Below are positions 1 through 8,615 of a DNA stretch of 64,000 bases, piece by piece. Source of the DNA: Alkalispirillum mobile (lineage in GTDB: Bacteria > Pseudomonadota > Gammaproteobacteria > Nitrococcales > Halorhodospiraceae); assembly GCF_003664325.1 (NCBI RefSeq), contig NZ_RCDA01000004.1:1-64000 (forward strand). Reading direction: 5' to 3'. A model generated the notes under the pieces. It did no database searches, had not been told where the DNA came from, and worked only from the letters and a program-made list of their open reading frames with translations. Position 1 is the stretch's first letter; every line of letters begins with the position of its first letter. Both the position numbers and the translations under genes were made by a program.

Positions 1-95
1 CCCATGGGCGCGCCCGGGTGACCGGACTTCGCGCGCTGCACCGCGTCCATGGACAGGGCTCGGATGGCATTGGCCAGCTCTCGGCGTGTGGGCAT
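1..95 (-). CDS. tkt: Transketolase, N-terminal fragment cut by the window edge
   Basis: Reading leftward from an ATG at 93-95 gives 31 codons (plus two bases) beginning [20 protein letters not shown] and continuing [12 protein letters not shown]. This is the conserved transketolase N-terminus, where the SGHPGxPxG segment carries the thiamine-diphosphate/substrate-site histidine. A GGGAGA ribosome-binding sequence lies just upstream. Transketolase moves C2 units between sugar phosphates in the Calvin and pentose-phosphate cycles. It lies downstream of gap in the same orientation, the usual tkt-gap neighbourhood of autotrophic proteobacteria. The gap of about 460 bases means it may have its own promoter. 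The rest of the gene lies left of the window. The identification is firm despite the short length because the motif is diagnostic. Confidence 0.9.
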   Translation of the reverse strand, partial: MPTRRELANAIRALSMDAVQRAKSGHPGAPM

Positions 96-558
96 GGGGA
101 ATCTCCCTGGGCTGGTACCCGGGCGCGGTCCAGTGGATGCGCCCGGGCGATTGTGGGGCGACGCGCGGCCGGCTGGCCGCAGCGTCTGGTGTAAGAAACC
201 GGCGGGCTGTCCCCAGTCCGCCGGAAGGGGCTTCACGAGGGAAAGAAGCCCGTCACCCGACTCGGTGAGCGCCCGGCTGCTGTGACGGTGCCCGGTGTCG
301 GACCCGGCGCGGGCGTTGACTTTGCAGATGGCGCGCGTGGCGGAACAGCCACTGCTGCGCCATGAAAGATTGTGGGCATGCGGTGGTTTTCATGCCGGTT
401 CTCCTCCTGGCTGTTCGTTATGCCCGGCGGCCCTCTTCGGGGCTTTGCCGGTGGTCTTATCGTTGTCTACGAATCCATGCTGGCAAAAGGTGGCCCGGGA
501 TGGAATTCAGGGCTTTTTATGGCTCCCATAAGGCCGCCTTTTGCCGTGCGGGTTCGGG
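96..558. other. Intergenic region between gap and tkt
   Basis: No convincing gene is seen in these 463 bases. Short plus-strand open frames lack a ribosome-binding site and recognisable sequence. The only structure noted is a small perfect hairpin close to the end of gap (517-531, listed separately). The stretch probably holds the gap transcript end and the tkt promoter and leader, but I could not identify a convincing -35/-10 pair. Confidence 0.4.
517..531 (-). terminator. Small hairpin 28 bases after gap
   Basis: TTATGG and CCATAA form a perfect 6-bp stem around a 3-base loop just past the gap stop codon. There is no T-run after it on the minus strand, so it is at best a weak terminator or an mRNA-end-stabilising structure. 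Confidence 0.25.
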
Positions 559-1569
559 TCAGCCGGTGCGCATCATGGCCACGGCGGTATCGAGCATGCG
601 GTTGGAAAAGCCCCACTCGTTGTCGTACCAGGCGGTGACTTTCACCAGGTTGCCGGTCACCTTGGTGAGGCTGGCATCGTAGGTGCTGGAGGCCGGGTCG
701 TGGTTGAAGTCGATGGAGACCAGCGGGGCGTCGTTGTAGGCCAGGATGCCGCGCAGCGGCCCTTCGGCGGCCTCGCGCACCACCTGGTTGATCTCCTCCA
801 CGCTGGTCTCGCGCTGGGCGGTAAAGGTGAGATCGACAATGGAGACGTTCACGGTGGGCACCCGGATGGCGTAGCCGTCCAGTCGGCCGTTCAGTTCCGG
901 CAAGACCAGCCCCACTGCGGCAGCGGCCCCGGTTTTGGTGGGGATCTGGCTCATGGTGGCCGAGCGGGCCCGGCGGATGTCCTTGTGGTGGACGTCGGTG
1001 AGGACCTGGTCGTTGGTGTAGGCGTGAATGGTGGTCATCAGCCCGCGGTCCAGGCCGATGGCCCGGTGCAGCGGCAGCACCAGCGGTGCCAGGCAGTTGG
1101 TGGTGCAGGAGGCATTGGACACCACGGTGTGCTCGGCTTTCAGGGTGTCGTGGTTGACCCCGTAGACCACGGTGTTGTCCACATCGCCGCCGCCGGGGGC
1201 GGAAATGAGCACCTTGCGGGCGCCGGCCTCCAGGTGGGCGGATGCCTTCTCGCGGCTGTTGAACAGGCCGGTGCACTCCATGACCAGGTCCACCCCCAGC
1301 TCGCTCCAGGGCAGTCGTGCCGGGTCGCGCTCCGAGAGCACCCGGACCCGGTCGCCGTTGACCACCATGGCGTCACCCTCGACCTGCACCTTGCCGTTGA
1401 AACGGCCGTGGACGCTGTCGAAGCGGGTCAGGTGGGCGTTGGTTTCGGCATCACCCAGGTCGTTGATGGCCACCACCTGGATTTCATCGGTGCGGCCCGA
1501 TTCGTACAGGGCGCGGAGCACGTTGCGCCCGATGCGGCCGTAGCCATTGATCGCTATTTTGATCGCCAT
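559..1569 (-). CDS. gap: Glyceraldehyde-3-phosphate dehydrogenase, type I
   Basis: The 336-residue protein is the normal length for the family. It begins [20 protein letters not shown], the NAD(P)-binding Rossmann motif, and has the catalytic motif [12 protein letters not shown] with the nucleophilic cysteine near residue 155. It ends with the conserved [12 protein letters not shown] segment. The enzyme interconverts glyceraldehyde-3-phosphate and 1,3-bisphosphoglycerate in glycolysis and, reductively, in the Calvin cycle. An acidic residue after the second strand (AINDLGD, about residue 37) is the feature usually linked with NAD rather than NADP preference. Transketolase follows in the same orientation and the cbb genes lie nearby, so a role in carbon fixation is likely. 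ATG start; the reading frame is intact. Confidence 0.97.
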   Translation of the reverse strand: MAIKIAINGYGRIGRNVLRALYESGRTDEIQVVAINDLGDAETNAHLTRFDSVHGRFNGKVQVEGDAMVVNGDRVRVLSERDPARLPWSELGVDLVMECTGLFNSREKASAHLEAGARKVLISAPGGGDVDNTVVYGVNHDTLKAEHTVVSNASCTTNCLAPLVLPLHRAIGLDRGLMTTIHAYTNDQVLTDVHHKDIRRARSATMSQIPTKTGAAAAVGLVLPELNGRLDGYAIRVPTVNVSIVDLTFTAQRETSVEEINQVVREAAEGPLRGILAYNDAPLVSIDFNHDPASSTYDASLTKVTGNLVKVTAWYDNEWGFSNRMLDTAVAMMRTG

Positions 1570-1778
1570 TGTGTACTTCCCCCTGGCTTTCTGTTTCCTT
1601 ATGTCCGTGGCAGCGGGGCTGCCCGGGGTTTATGTCTGGTGAACATGCTGGCAAACAGGACATGGCCCTGGGAATTAAGGGTTCCTGATGAAAGCATAAG
1701 CCCTGGCAGGGGTTCGGGCCGGCACAGGCAGCCCGGTGCTGTTGGCCGCCCGTGAAAGCGATAAAAGGAGGCAGGAAA

Positions 1779-2054
1779 ATGGTGACAGCGATTATTCTGA
1801 TGCAGGTGGACCCGAAGCGGCTAAACGAGCTGGCCGACCAGCTGGCAGGGCTGGAGGGGGTGTCGGAGTGCTATTCGGTGGGCGGCAGCTACGACCTGGT
1901 GGCGATCATCCGGGTGGCGCGCAACGAGGACCTCGCCGGCCTGGTGACGGAACGGATTGCCCCGCTGGAGGGGATCGAGCACACCGAGACCCTGCTCGCC
2001 TTCAAGGCCCATTCGCGCCACGACCTGGAGAGCATGTTCTCCCTGGGCATGTGA
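1779..2054 (+). CDS. Stand-alone Lrp/AsnC ligand-binding (RAM) domain protein
   Basis: This 91-residue protein (MVTAIILMQVDPKRLNELAD...) consists only of the alpha/beta effector-binding domain of Lrp/AsnC regulators: a first strand VTAIILMQV, then GVSECYSVGGSYDLVAIIRV, ending in a second repeat with TETLLAFKAHS. The DNA-binding helix-turn-helix is absent. Proteins of this kind usually bind amino acids or other small ligands as dimers or higher oligomers and may modulate a full-length partner. I chose ATG 1779 over an in-frame GTG at 1752 because a strong AAGGAGG (1764-1771) sits immediately upstream of it. It is divergent from gap and convergent with cbbO. Its ligand and partner cannot be told from sequence. 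Confidence 0.85.
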   Translation: MVTAIILMQVDPKRLNELADQLAGLEGVSECYSVGGSYDLVAIIRVARNEDLAGLVTERIAPLEGIEHTETLLAFKAHSRHDLESMFSLGM

Positions 2055-2058
2055 GCGT

Positions 2059-2076
2059 GGGTCTGGGTCTGGGTCT
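2059..2076. repeat. Three tandem copies of the hexamer GGGTCT
   Basis: Three perfect GGGTCT units sit in the short gap between the convergent Lrp-like gene and cbbO, 4 bases after one stop codon and 15 bases before the other. A simple repeat that could vary in copy number; it does not interrupt either reading frame. Confidence 0.7.
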
Positions 2077-2091
2077 GGACCTGGGCCGGGA

Positions 2092-4422
2092 TCAGCGGGT
2101 CAGGCTGGCGAACAGCGCAGGCAGCTTTTCGGGTAGCCGTTGGGGGTGGTCAAGCACCGTGTAGCCGCGCGGGCCGAACAGGTGCTGCACGTACTGGTCG
2201 GCCGCCGGGTCCAGGGTGAGGCAGTGGGCGTGCACCCCACGGGCGTGCAGCGCCTCCACCGCCTTGCGGGTGTCCTGTCGCAGGTACTGCGGGTCGGGGG
2301 CGTCGATATCGGAGGGCGCGCCGTCGGAGAGCAGCAGCACCAGCCGGTGGCGCTCCGGGCGCCGGGACAGGTAGTGCCCGGCGTGGCGCAGCGCGGCACC
2401 CATGCGGGTGGATAGCCCGGCGCTCAGCCCGGCCACCCGGGCCCGGGCGGCGTCGTCCCAGGGCTGGTCGAAGTCCTTGAAGCGGTGGTAATGGACGTCG
2501 TGCCGGGTCTCGGAGGCGAAACCGTGCACGGCGAAGGGGTCGCCGATGCCTTGCGCGGCCCAGGCCAGCAGGGTGGTGGCCTCGCGGGTCAGCTGGATGA
2601 GGGGGCGGTCGGCGCCGGGCAGCACGTCGTTGGCCGATTCGGACAGGTCGAGTAACAGCAGCACGGCCAGGTCACGCTCCTGGCGGTGGTAGCGGATGCT
2701 GACCCGCTGGTCGGGCGTGTGGCCGGCGCGCAGGTCGATGCGGGCGCGGATGGCGGCATCCAGATCGATCTCGTCACCGTCCTCCTGGCGGCGCTGGCGG
2801 ACCAGCCCCTGCGGGATCAGGCTGTCGATGACCCTCTGCAGCCTGCGCGCCACCGGGCGGTATTCCGCCATGATCGCCGCCAGGTCGTCCGGGTTGCCCG
2901 CGGGCTGGCGCCGCTCCACCAGAGTGACCCAGTCGGGCCGGTGCAGTTGCGCCTGGTAGTCCCACTCCGGGTAGTGGAAGGGCGGGCTGGCGGCCGGGCG
3001 CCCCTCCAGTTCGTTCACGCTGACCCCTTCCGGGTCGCCGTCTCGGAAATACTCCGTGTCCAGGATCCATATCTCCTGGGCGTCGTCCCCCGCCAGTTCG
3101 CAGTCCAGCTCGTTGACCATCTCGATCAGGCCGGGACGGCGCTGTACCGGGGCGTTGGACCGGGCGGCCTGCAGGGCGGTCTCTGCAGGCTCCGGCTCGG
3201 CCCAGAGGAAGCGGTTGTCGTCCCGGTAGACCAGCGGTAGCGCCTCCAGGCGGCTCAGCGGGGGCAGCGGCCCGGCCGACTGCAGGTGGCCGATGAGGTC
3301 CAGCCCCAGCTCGGCGGCGAGGGCCGGGCCCGGGTCGCCGGCGCGCACGCCCTGGTGGAAGCGGTGGGCCAGCTCGCTGACCACCGGGTGCTCGTCGCCG
3401 TGATCCGGATCGAGCAGCGCCAGGGCCAGGCGCTGGAGCATGGCCAGGGTGGGTTCCTCGCTGCGGGGCGCCGCCTGAAGCAGGTTGCGCCAGAGCGGGA
3501 ACAGGCCGGGGAAGGCGGCGGTGGCCAGTGCCTCCACCCGGGCATCTTCCACCAGGCCGACCAGGTAGCGTTGGGCGGGGCTCAGGGCCTCCGCGGGCAT
3601 GGGCGGCCCGTCGCCAAAGGCGATGTGGGCGGCGGCATGCGCGCACTGGGCGCGGTAGACGTTGAGGCCGCTCACGGGGCCGGCGTCATCCAGGGCGTCG
3701 GGCAGGTGCAGGGCGCCCTGGGCGATGAAGGGGCGGGCCTCCGGGCTGCCGGGTTCGGCCGCGTTGGGGCGCAGCAGGAAGGCGCGGCCCCAGAGTGCCC
3801 GCAGGTAGAAGCCGAGCCGCCGTTGCACGTCCACGAACAGCACGCCGCGCCGCTCCTGTTGCAGGATTTGCTGGCTGTCCGGCGATGCCAGCGCGAAGTA
3901 GGCGGTCAGCCGTTCGTAGTCGCGGGCGTAGGCCTGGATGCCCCACTGGGCCCAGCGGCGCAGGCCGCTGAGGGTGAGCACCGAGAGCAGCTCGTCCAGG
4001 TGGGTGAACAGCGGCCGCAGGGCGCGGGGTGCGCGGCCGGAGAGCTGGTGGACGAGGGCGAGGTACTGGCGTAGCAGTTCGGCATCGCCCAGGCGGCGGG
4101 CGGCGGTAGGCAGGCTGTCGAACAGCAGGCCGACCACCTGGCCGCTGACCATGGAGGCGAGCTTGAGTGCGGCGCTGGCGGTGTCGGGGATGATGGCCTC
4201 GCCGGCCTCACGGGCGACGGGGGGCATGGCTTCCAGCCAGGTGACGACCAGTTCGTGGCCGCGGCCCAGGCGGTGCAGCGCGAGCGCCGCCTCCAGGTAC
4301 CGGACCTGGCTGTCGCTGGACATCACCCGGCTGGCATCCGCGAGGCAGGCGTCCAGGACGTCGGCCACCTCGTGGTGCGTGCCGCGCAATTCATCCGCCA
4401 GCGTGTGGATTTCACTCGTCAT
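2092..4422 (-). CDS. cbbO: RuBisCO activase adaptor CbbO (VWA domain protein)
   Basis: The 776-residue protein belongs to the CbbO/NorD family. The C-terminal von Willebrand A domain carries the metal-ion-dependent adhesion motif in LLLLDLSESAND (DxSxS) near residue 590, followed by a conserved LLLSDGAPSD strand near residue 700. The large N-terminal part is the helical CbbO-specific region. In form I RuBisCO systems CbbO is the substrate adaptor that recruits inhibited RuBisCO to the CbbQ AAA+ hexamer, which strips tight-binding sugar phosphates from the active site. The gene lies 39 bases downstream of cbbQ in the same direction, completing a cbbL-cbbS-cbbQ-cbbO operon. The ATG start gives MTSEIHTLADEL; no damage is seen. 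Confidence 0.93.
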   Translation of the reverse strand: MTSEIHTLADELRGTHHEVADVLDACLADASRVMSSDSQVRYLEAALALHRLGRGHELVVTWLEAMPPVAREAGEAIIPDTASAALKLASMVSGQVVGLLFDSLPTAARRLGDAELLRQYLALVHQLSGRAPRALRPLFTHLDELLSVLTLSGLRRWAQWGIQAYARDYERLTAYFALASPDSQQILQQERRGVLFVDVQRRLGFYLRALWGRAFLLRPNAAEPGSPEARPFIAQGALHLPDALDDAGPVSGLNVYRAQCAHAAAHIAFGDGPPMPAEALSPAQRYLVGLVEDARVEALATAAFPGLFPLWRNLLQAAPRSEEPTLAMLQRLALALLDPDHGDEHPVVSELAHRFHQGVRAGDPGPALAAELGLDLIGHLQSAGPLPPLSRLEALPLVYRDDNRFLWAEPEPAETALQAARSNAPVQRRPGLIEMVNELDCELAGDDAQEIWILDTEYFRDGDPEGVSVNELEGRPAASPPFHYPEWDYQAQLHRPDWVTLVERRQPAGNPDDLAAIMAEYRPVARRLQRVIDSLIPQGLVRQRRQEDGDEIDLDAAIRARIDLRAGHTPDQRVSIRYHRQERDLAVLLLLDLSESANDVLPGADRPLIQLTREATTLLAWAAQGIGDPFAVHGFASETRHDVHYHRFKDFDQPWDDAARARVAGLSAGLSTRMGAALRHAGHYLSRRPERHRLVLLLSDGAPSDIDAPDPQYLRQDTRKAVEALHARGVHAHCLTLDPAADQYVQHLFGPRGYTVLDHPQRLPEKLPALFASLTR

Positions 4423-4461
4423 GACTCGCTCCTCGTCGCCGCCTGTGCCCCCGCGCCCGCA

Positions 4462-5268
4462 TCAGTCCGGGAAGTGCGTGTCCACCGCCGCTTCGAGCGT
4501 GTCGCGCAGGTCCGGGTCGTCGGTGATGGGGTGAACCAGGGCCATGCGGCAGGCCGCACCGGGGGCGATGCCGCGGGCGATGAGCTGTCCGGCGTAGACC
4601 AGCAGGCGGGTGGAGATGCCCTCGTCCAGGCCGTGGCCCTTGAGGTTGCGCCCCCGCTGGCCTACCTGCACCAGCCGCTCCGCCGTGGTGGTGTCCACCC
4701 CGGCCTCGTGCATCAGGATCTCTGCCTCTGCCTCCGCCTCGGGAAAGTCGAAGTGCAGCGCCCCGAAGCGCTGTTTGGTGGAGGGTTTCAGATCCTTCAT
4801 CAGGTTCTGGTAACCGGGGTTGTAGGAGATCACCAGGTGGAAGCCGGGATGGGCCTCCACCAGTTCGCCCTTTTTCTCCAGTGGCAGCACCCGCCGATGA
4901 TCGGTGAGCGGGTGGATCACTACCGTGGTGTCCTGGCGCGCCTCCACCACCTCGTCGAGGTAACAGATCGCCCCGATGCGGGCGGCGAGGGTCAACGGGC
5001 CGTCCTGCCAGCGGGTGCCCTCGGCATCCAGCAGGTAGCGGCCGACCAGGTCGGCGGCGGTCATGTCCTCGTTGCAGGCCACCGTGATCAGCGGGCGCTG
5101 CAGTCGCCAGGCCATCCAGGAGACGAAGCGGGATTTGCCGCAGCCGGTGGGGCCCTTGAGCATCACCGGCATGCGTGCGGCGTGCGCGGCCTCAAAGAGT
5201 TCGGTCTCGTTGCCCACCGGACGGTAATAGGGTTCCTGGGCGATGGTGTATTGCTCGGTGTCGATCAT
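4462..5268 (-). CDS. cbbQ: RuBisCO activase CbbQ (MoxR-type AAA+ ATPase)
   Basis: The 268-residue protein has the Walker A motif GPTGCGKS (about residues 39-46), Walker B ICYLDEV (about 112-118) and a C-terminal CbbQ-specific segment. It is the AAA+ motor that, with CbbO, remodels RuBisCO to release inhibitory sugar phosphates. It follows cbbS after 137 bases that contain a strong hairpin, and is followed by cbbO. CbbQ downstream of a form IA RuBisCO without carboxysome shell genes marks the IAq arrangement. ATG start and family-typical length; no anomalies. Confidence 0.96.
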   Translation of the reverse strand: MIDTEQYTIAQEPYYRPVGNETELFEAAHAARMPVMLKGPTGCGKSRFVSWMAWRLQRPLITVACNEDMTAADLVGRYLLDAEGTRWQDGPLTLAARIGAICYLDEVVEARQDTTVVIHPLTDHRRVLPLEKKGELVEAHPGFHLVISYNPGYQNLMKDLKPSTKQRFGALHFDFPEAEAEAEILMHEAGVDTTTAERLVQVGQRGRNLKGHGLDEGISTRLLVYAGQLIARGIAPGAACRMALVHPITDDPDLRDTLEAAVDTHFPD

Positions 5269-5349
5269 GGTGCTTCACCCTGCCGGGTTGTCCGTATGAC
5301 AGCGCCAACCCGGCGGCCGGCCCGCCCTGCAACGCGGGGCAGGGGAGCC

Positions 5350-5374
5350 CACACCGCCCCCGTGGGGCGGCGTG
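5350..5374 (-). terminator. GC-rich hairpin between cbbS and cbbQ
   Basis: CACACCGCCC (5350-5359) and GGGCGGCGTG (5365-5374) form a 10-bp stem with one G-T wobble and a 5-base loop. It stands 32 bases after the cbbS stop and about 80 bases before cbbQ. No T-run follows on the minus strand, so it may be a partial terminator or a 3'-end stabiliser that lets the RuBisCO subunits be made in excess of CbbQ/CbbO. Confidence 0.5.
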
Positions 5375-5405
5375 ACCGGATTGGTTGGTAACGCCCCCGC
5401 GGAGG

Positions 5406-5762
5406 TCAGCGCGGCGTGGCGCGGTAGACGGTCATGGCCGCCCCCTGGCTCTGGGCGTAGTTGTCGTAACCGATCAGCCGGACGTGATGCTCCGGGTGGG
5501 CGCGGTGGCAGGCCTCGGCCTCGGCCAGCACCCGCTCCACGTCGGTCTCGCCGAACATCGGCAGCTTCCACATGTACCAGTAGTACATGTGCGCGTTCTC
5601 CGGCTCGCTATGCTCGATGGCCGGGTTCCAGCCCTTGCTGATGATGTACTCCACCTGCCGCCGGACCTCGTCATCGGTCATTGGTGGCAGGTAACTGAAT
5701 GTCCCCAGCTTGCGGCTGGCCGGATCGGAAAGGCTGGACGGGTAGTCTTGCACCTGGCTCAT
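5406..5762 (-). CDS. cbbS: Ribulose-bisphosphate carboxylase small subunit
   Basis: A 118-residue form I small subunit. It starts [20 protein letters not shown], has the family core [20 protein letters not shown] and [12 protein letters not shown], and ends in [14 protein letters not shown], a segment typical of bacterial small subunits. Eight copies cap the large-subunit octamer to make the L8S8 holoenzyme. It lies 50 bases downstream of cbbL in the same operon. A GGAGGAG ribosome-binding site supports the chosen ATG. Confidence 0.97.
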   Translation of the reverse strand: MSQVQDYPSSLSDPASRKLGTFSYLPPMTDDEVRRQVEYIISKGWNPAIEHSEPENAHMYYWYMWKLPMFGETDVERVLAEAEACHRAHPEHHVRLIGYDNYAQSQGAAMTVYRATPR

Positions 5763-5812
5763 GGGGGTCTCCTCCAGATTCGGTCTTTATGGCTTTGATG
5801 TGCTGTGCTGAC

Positions 5813-7234
5813 TTAGCGGTGGGCCGTGTCCAGCTTGTCCACCGTCTCGAACTCGAACTTGATCTCTTTCCAGGTCTCCATCGCAATCTTCAGCTCCGGG
5901 CTGTGCTGCGCGGCGGCGACCAGGATGTCCTTGCCCTCGCGCTCCAGGCTGCGGCCCTCGTTGCGGGCCTTGACGCAGGCCTCCAGCGCCACCCGGTTGG
6001 CCGCGGCGCCGGCGGCGTTGCCCCAGGGGTGGCCCAGCGTGCCGCCCCCGAACTGCAGGACGGCGTCGTCGCCGAAGATCGAGACCAGGGCCGGCATGTG
6101 CCAGACGTGGATGCCGCCGGAGGCCACCGCGAAGACCCCGGGCATGGCGCCCCAGTCCTGATCGAAGAAGATGCCGCGGGCGCGGTCCTCGGGGATGAAA
6201 CGGTCGCGTAGCAGGTCGATCCAGCCCTCGGTGGCCGCGCGGTCGCCCTCCAGCTTGCCCACCACGGTGCCGGTGTGCAGGTGGTCGCCACCGGACAGGC
6301 GCAGCGCCTTGGCCAGCACGCGGAAGTGGATGCCGTGGCGCGGGTTGCGGTCCATCACCGCGTGCATGGCGCGGTGGATGTGCAGCAGCATCCCGTTCTT
6401 GCGGCACCAGCGGGCCAGGCCGGTGTTGGCGCAGAAGCCGCCGGTCAGGTAGTCGTGCATGATGATCGGCGCGCCGATCTCCTTGGCGAACTCCGCCCGC
6501 TCGTACATCTCCTCGGGGGAGGGGGCGGTGACGTTCAGGTAGTGGCCCTTGCGCTCGCCGGTCTCCTGCTGGGCCTTCTCGGTGGCCTCCTGCACGAAGA
6601 GGAAGCGGTCGCGCCAGCGCATGAAGGGCTGCGAGTTGACGTTCTCGTCGTCCTTGGTGAAGTCCAACCCGCCGCGCAGGCACTCGTAGACGGCGCGGCC
6701 GTAGTTCTTGGCGGACAGCCCCAGCTTGGGCTTGATGGTGCAGCCAAGCAGCGGCCGGCCATACTTGTCCATCTTGTCGCGCTCCACATGGATGCCGTGG
6801 GGCGGGCCGTTGCAGGTCATGACGTAGGCCAGCGGCACGCGCACATCCTCCAGGCGCAGGCTGCGCACGGCCTTGAAGCCGAAGACGTTCCCCACCAGCG
6901 AGGTGAAGACGTTGACTACCGAGCCCTCCTCGAACAGGTCCATGGGGTAGGCGATGAAGGCGTAGAAGGCCTCGTCGTCGCCAGGGACGTCCTCAATGCG
7001 GTAGGCACGGCCCTTGTAGTACTCCAGGTCGGTCAGCAGGTCGGTCCAGACGGTGGTCCAGGTGCCGGTGGAGGATTCGGCAGCCACGGCCGCGGCTGCC
7101 TCCTCGCGGGGGACGCCCGGTTGTGGGACCACCTTGAAGCAGGCCAGGAAATCGCTGTCCTTGATCGCGTAATCGGGCTCCCAGTAAGTCTCGCGATAAT
7201 CCTTCACACCTGCGGAATAGGTTTTGCTCGACAT
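5813..7234 (-). CDS. cbbL: Ribulose-bisphosphate carboxylase large subunit, form IA
   Basis: The 473-residue protein is full length for a form I large subunit. It contains the active-site motif [17 protein letters not shown], whose lysine is carbamylated and whose acidic residues bind Mg2+. It also has [17 protein letters not shown] with the catalytic lysine, and the C-terminal [11 protein letters not shown] phosphate-binding loop. It fixes CO2 onto ribulose-1,5-bisphosphate. Sequence style (green-type form I) and the downstream cbbQO point to form IA of the non-carboxysomal (IAq) kind. The ATG is preceded by GGAGGAG. Transcription is probably controlled by the divergent CbbR through the inverted repeats at 7331-7367. 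Confidence 0.98.
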   Translation of the reverse strand: MSSKTYSAGVKDYRETYWEPDYAIKDSDFLACFKVVPQPGVPREEAAAAVAAESSTGTWTTVWTDLLTDLEYYKGRAYRIEDVPGDDEAFYAFIAYPMDLFEEGSVVNVFTSLVGNVFGFKAVRSLRLEDVRVPLAYVMTCNGPPHGIHVERDKMDKYGRPLLGCTIKPKLGLSAKNYGRAVYECLRGGLDFTKDDENVNSQPFMRWRDRFLFVQEATEKAQQETGERKGHYLNVTAPSPEEMYERAEFAKEIGAPIIMHDYLTGGFCANTGLARWCRKNGMLLHIHRAMHAVMDRNPRHGIHFRVLAKALRLSGGDHLHTGTVVGKLEGDRAATEGWIDLLRDRFIPEDRARGIFFDQDWGAMPGVFAVASGGIHVWHMPALVSIFGDDAVLQFGGGTLGHPWGNAAGAAANRVALEACVKARNEGRSLEREGKDILVAAAQHSPELKIAMETWKEIKFEFETVDKLDTAHR

Positions 7235-7330
7235 CGCCGGTTCTCCTCCAGTTATTCTCTATTTCGGGGTTGGCCGATTCCGTGGCCGTTGCTTCTTTGG
7301 CAGCTTACCGGCGGTGAACCAAAAGAAAAC

Positions 7331-7367
7331 TCAATCCTTCTGATTGAGGGCATAAGTAAAGTCTTAT
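7331..7367. promoter_or_regulatory. Two adjacent inverted repeats, probable CbbR-binding sites
   Basis: TCAATC-N5-GATTGA (7331-7347) and ATAAG-N6-CTTAT (7352-7367) are perfect dyads lying side by side between divergent cbbL and cbbR. The first contains TNA-N7-TNA and the second TAA-N7-TAA, the spacing described for CbbR half-sites, and two neighbouring sites are the usual LysR recognition/activation pair. The second dyad overlaps TATAAA (7365-7370), only 10 bases before the cbbR ATG, which would allow autoregulation. The dyads are read directly; assigning them to CbbR is inference. Confidence 0.75.
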
Positions 7368-7379
7368 AAATTGATCGCC

Positions 7380-8309
7380 ATGAACGTCACACTTCGACAG
7401 CTGCGCGTCTTTGAATCGGTGGCCCGCCACCTGAGCTTCACCCGGGCCAGCGAGGAGCTTTTCCTGACCCAGCCCGCTGTCTCCATGCAGATCAAACAGC
7501 TGGAGGGGCAGGTGGGGCTGCCGCTGTTCGAGCAGCTGGGCAAGCGCATCTACCTCACCGAGGCCGGGCGGGAGCTGGTGGGCTACGCGCGCCGGATCAT
7601 GCGCGAGCTGCGCGAGGCGCAGCTGGTGATGGAGGAGTTGCAGGGGCTGAACCGGGGACGCCTGGGCGTGGCCGTGGCTACCACCGCCAACTACTTCGCC
7701 ACCCACCTGCTGGCCGCCTTCTCCCGACGCAATCCGGGGGTGAGCTTCAGCCTGGACGTGACCAACCGCGAGGGCCTGCTCCGGCTGCTTATGGAAAACG
7801 AGCGGGACGTGGTGATCATGGGCCAGCCGCCGGAGGGCCAGGAGCTGGTGGCCGACGCCTTCATGGCCAACCCGCTGGTGGTCATTGCCAGCCCCGACCA
7901 CCCGCTGACCCGGGAGCGCGACATCCCCCCGGAGCGGCTGCAAAACGAGCTGTTCGTGGTCCGCGAGCGGGGCTCCGGCACCCGCGTGGCCATGGAGCGC
8001 TTCTTTGCCCGCAAAGGGGTGCAGTTGCAGTCCGAGATGGAGATGAGCAGTAACGAGGCGCTGAAGCAGGCGGTGCAGGCCGGGCTGGGCCTGGGGCTGG
8101 TCTCCCAGCACACCCTGGCCATGGAGCTCAGCCTGGGGTGTCTGGCCATCCTGGACGTGCAGGGCTTTCCCATCCAGCGCCAGTGGTACGTGGTGCACCG
8201 GGCCGGCAAGCGGCTCTCGCCGGTGGCGGCGGAGTTCCGCCGCTTCGTGCTGGAGGAGGCGGAGGCGCACTGGCAGCTGCCCGCACCCCAGGACGCCCCC
8301 GACACCTGA
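7380..8309 (+). CDS. cbbR: LysR-family regulator of the cbb operon
   Basis: The protein of 309 residues (from ATG 7380) begins MNVTLRQLRVFESVARHLSF and has the N-terminal winged helix-turn-helix with the LTQPAVSMQIKQLE recognition helix, then a type 2 periplasmic-binding-like effector domain. It is divergent from cbbL, the classic position of CbbR, which activates Calvin-cycle genes in response to metabolites such as RuBP, PEP or NADPH. An in-frame TTG lies at 7371, but ATG 7380 matches the family start. There is no Shine-Dalgarno sequence, and a TATAAA ends only 9 bases before the ATG, so the mRNA may be leaderless. Identification as CbbR rests on family plus position. Confidence 0.93.
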   Translation: MNVTLRQLRVFESVARHLSFTRASEELFLTQPAVSMQIKQLEGQVGLPLFEQLGKRIYLTEAGRELVGYARRIMRELREAQLVMEELQGLNRGRLGVAVATTANYFATHLLAAFSRRNPGVSFSLDVTNREGLLRLLMENERDVVIMGQPPEGQELVADAFMANPLVVIASPDHPLTRERDIPPERLQNELFVVRERGSGTRVAMERFFARKGVQLQSEMEMSSNEALKQAVQAGLGLGLVSQHTLAMELSLGCLAILDVQGFPIQRQWYVVHRAGKRLSPVAAEFRRFVLEEAEAHWQLPAPQDAPDT

Positions 8310-8615
8310 TAGCCCGCCTGATCCCGCCCCCGGTTGCTGGCGCGCGGTCATCGCGTTGCCCGGACCGGGCGGGTTACCTAGGGCAGATTGTCGCGGCCAG
8401 TGGTCTTGGGGTTTGCCCCTGACGGCTGCGCCGGGGCGCCCGGTGCCGGGGCCTGGCGCCGTTCAACCCCGCGTAGGCCGCGCTTTTCCCGCTCCCCTTT
8501 ATCGTTATGATAACCAATCCTTAATTGAACCCCTGCGCGCTGCCGTCTCCATAATCGGGCTATCGATTCCGGCGGCGCGCCAGCCGATGCGACCCGGAAG
8601 TACGAGGAGAAGACC
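8310..8615. promoter_or_regulatory. cbbR-rpe intergenic region with a perfect dyad
   Basis: There is no gene in these 306 bases. A perfect inverted repeat TTATC-N5-GATAA at 8499-8513 has the T-N11-A core of LysR-type sites. Just after it are TTGAAC (8525-8530) and CATAAT (8550-8555), spaced 19 bases apart, which could be a weak sigma-70 promoter for rpe-prk. This would put rpe and prk under CbbR as well. The dyad is certain; the regulator and promoter are inference. Confidence 0.5.

Noticed and set aside
541-1755. Long plus-strand open frame (about 400 codons)
   Set aside because: Antisense of gap; composed of low-information V/G/H/Q-rich sequence that arises in GC-rich DNA. No ribosome-binding site or family resemblance.
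2092-5268. norQ/norD of nitric oxide reductase
   Set aside because: CbbQ/CbbO are homologous to NorQ/NorD, but no norB/norC is nearby and the genes directly follow cbbLS.
2092-7234. Carboxysome operon
   Set aside because: RuBisCO is followed by cbbQ and cbbO and no shell, CsoS2 or carboxysomal carbonic anhydrase genes are present.
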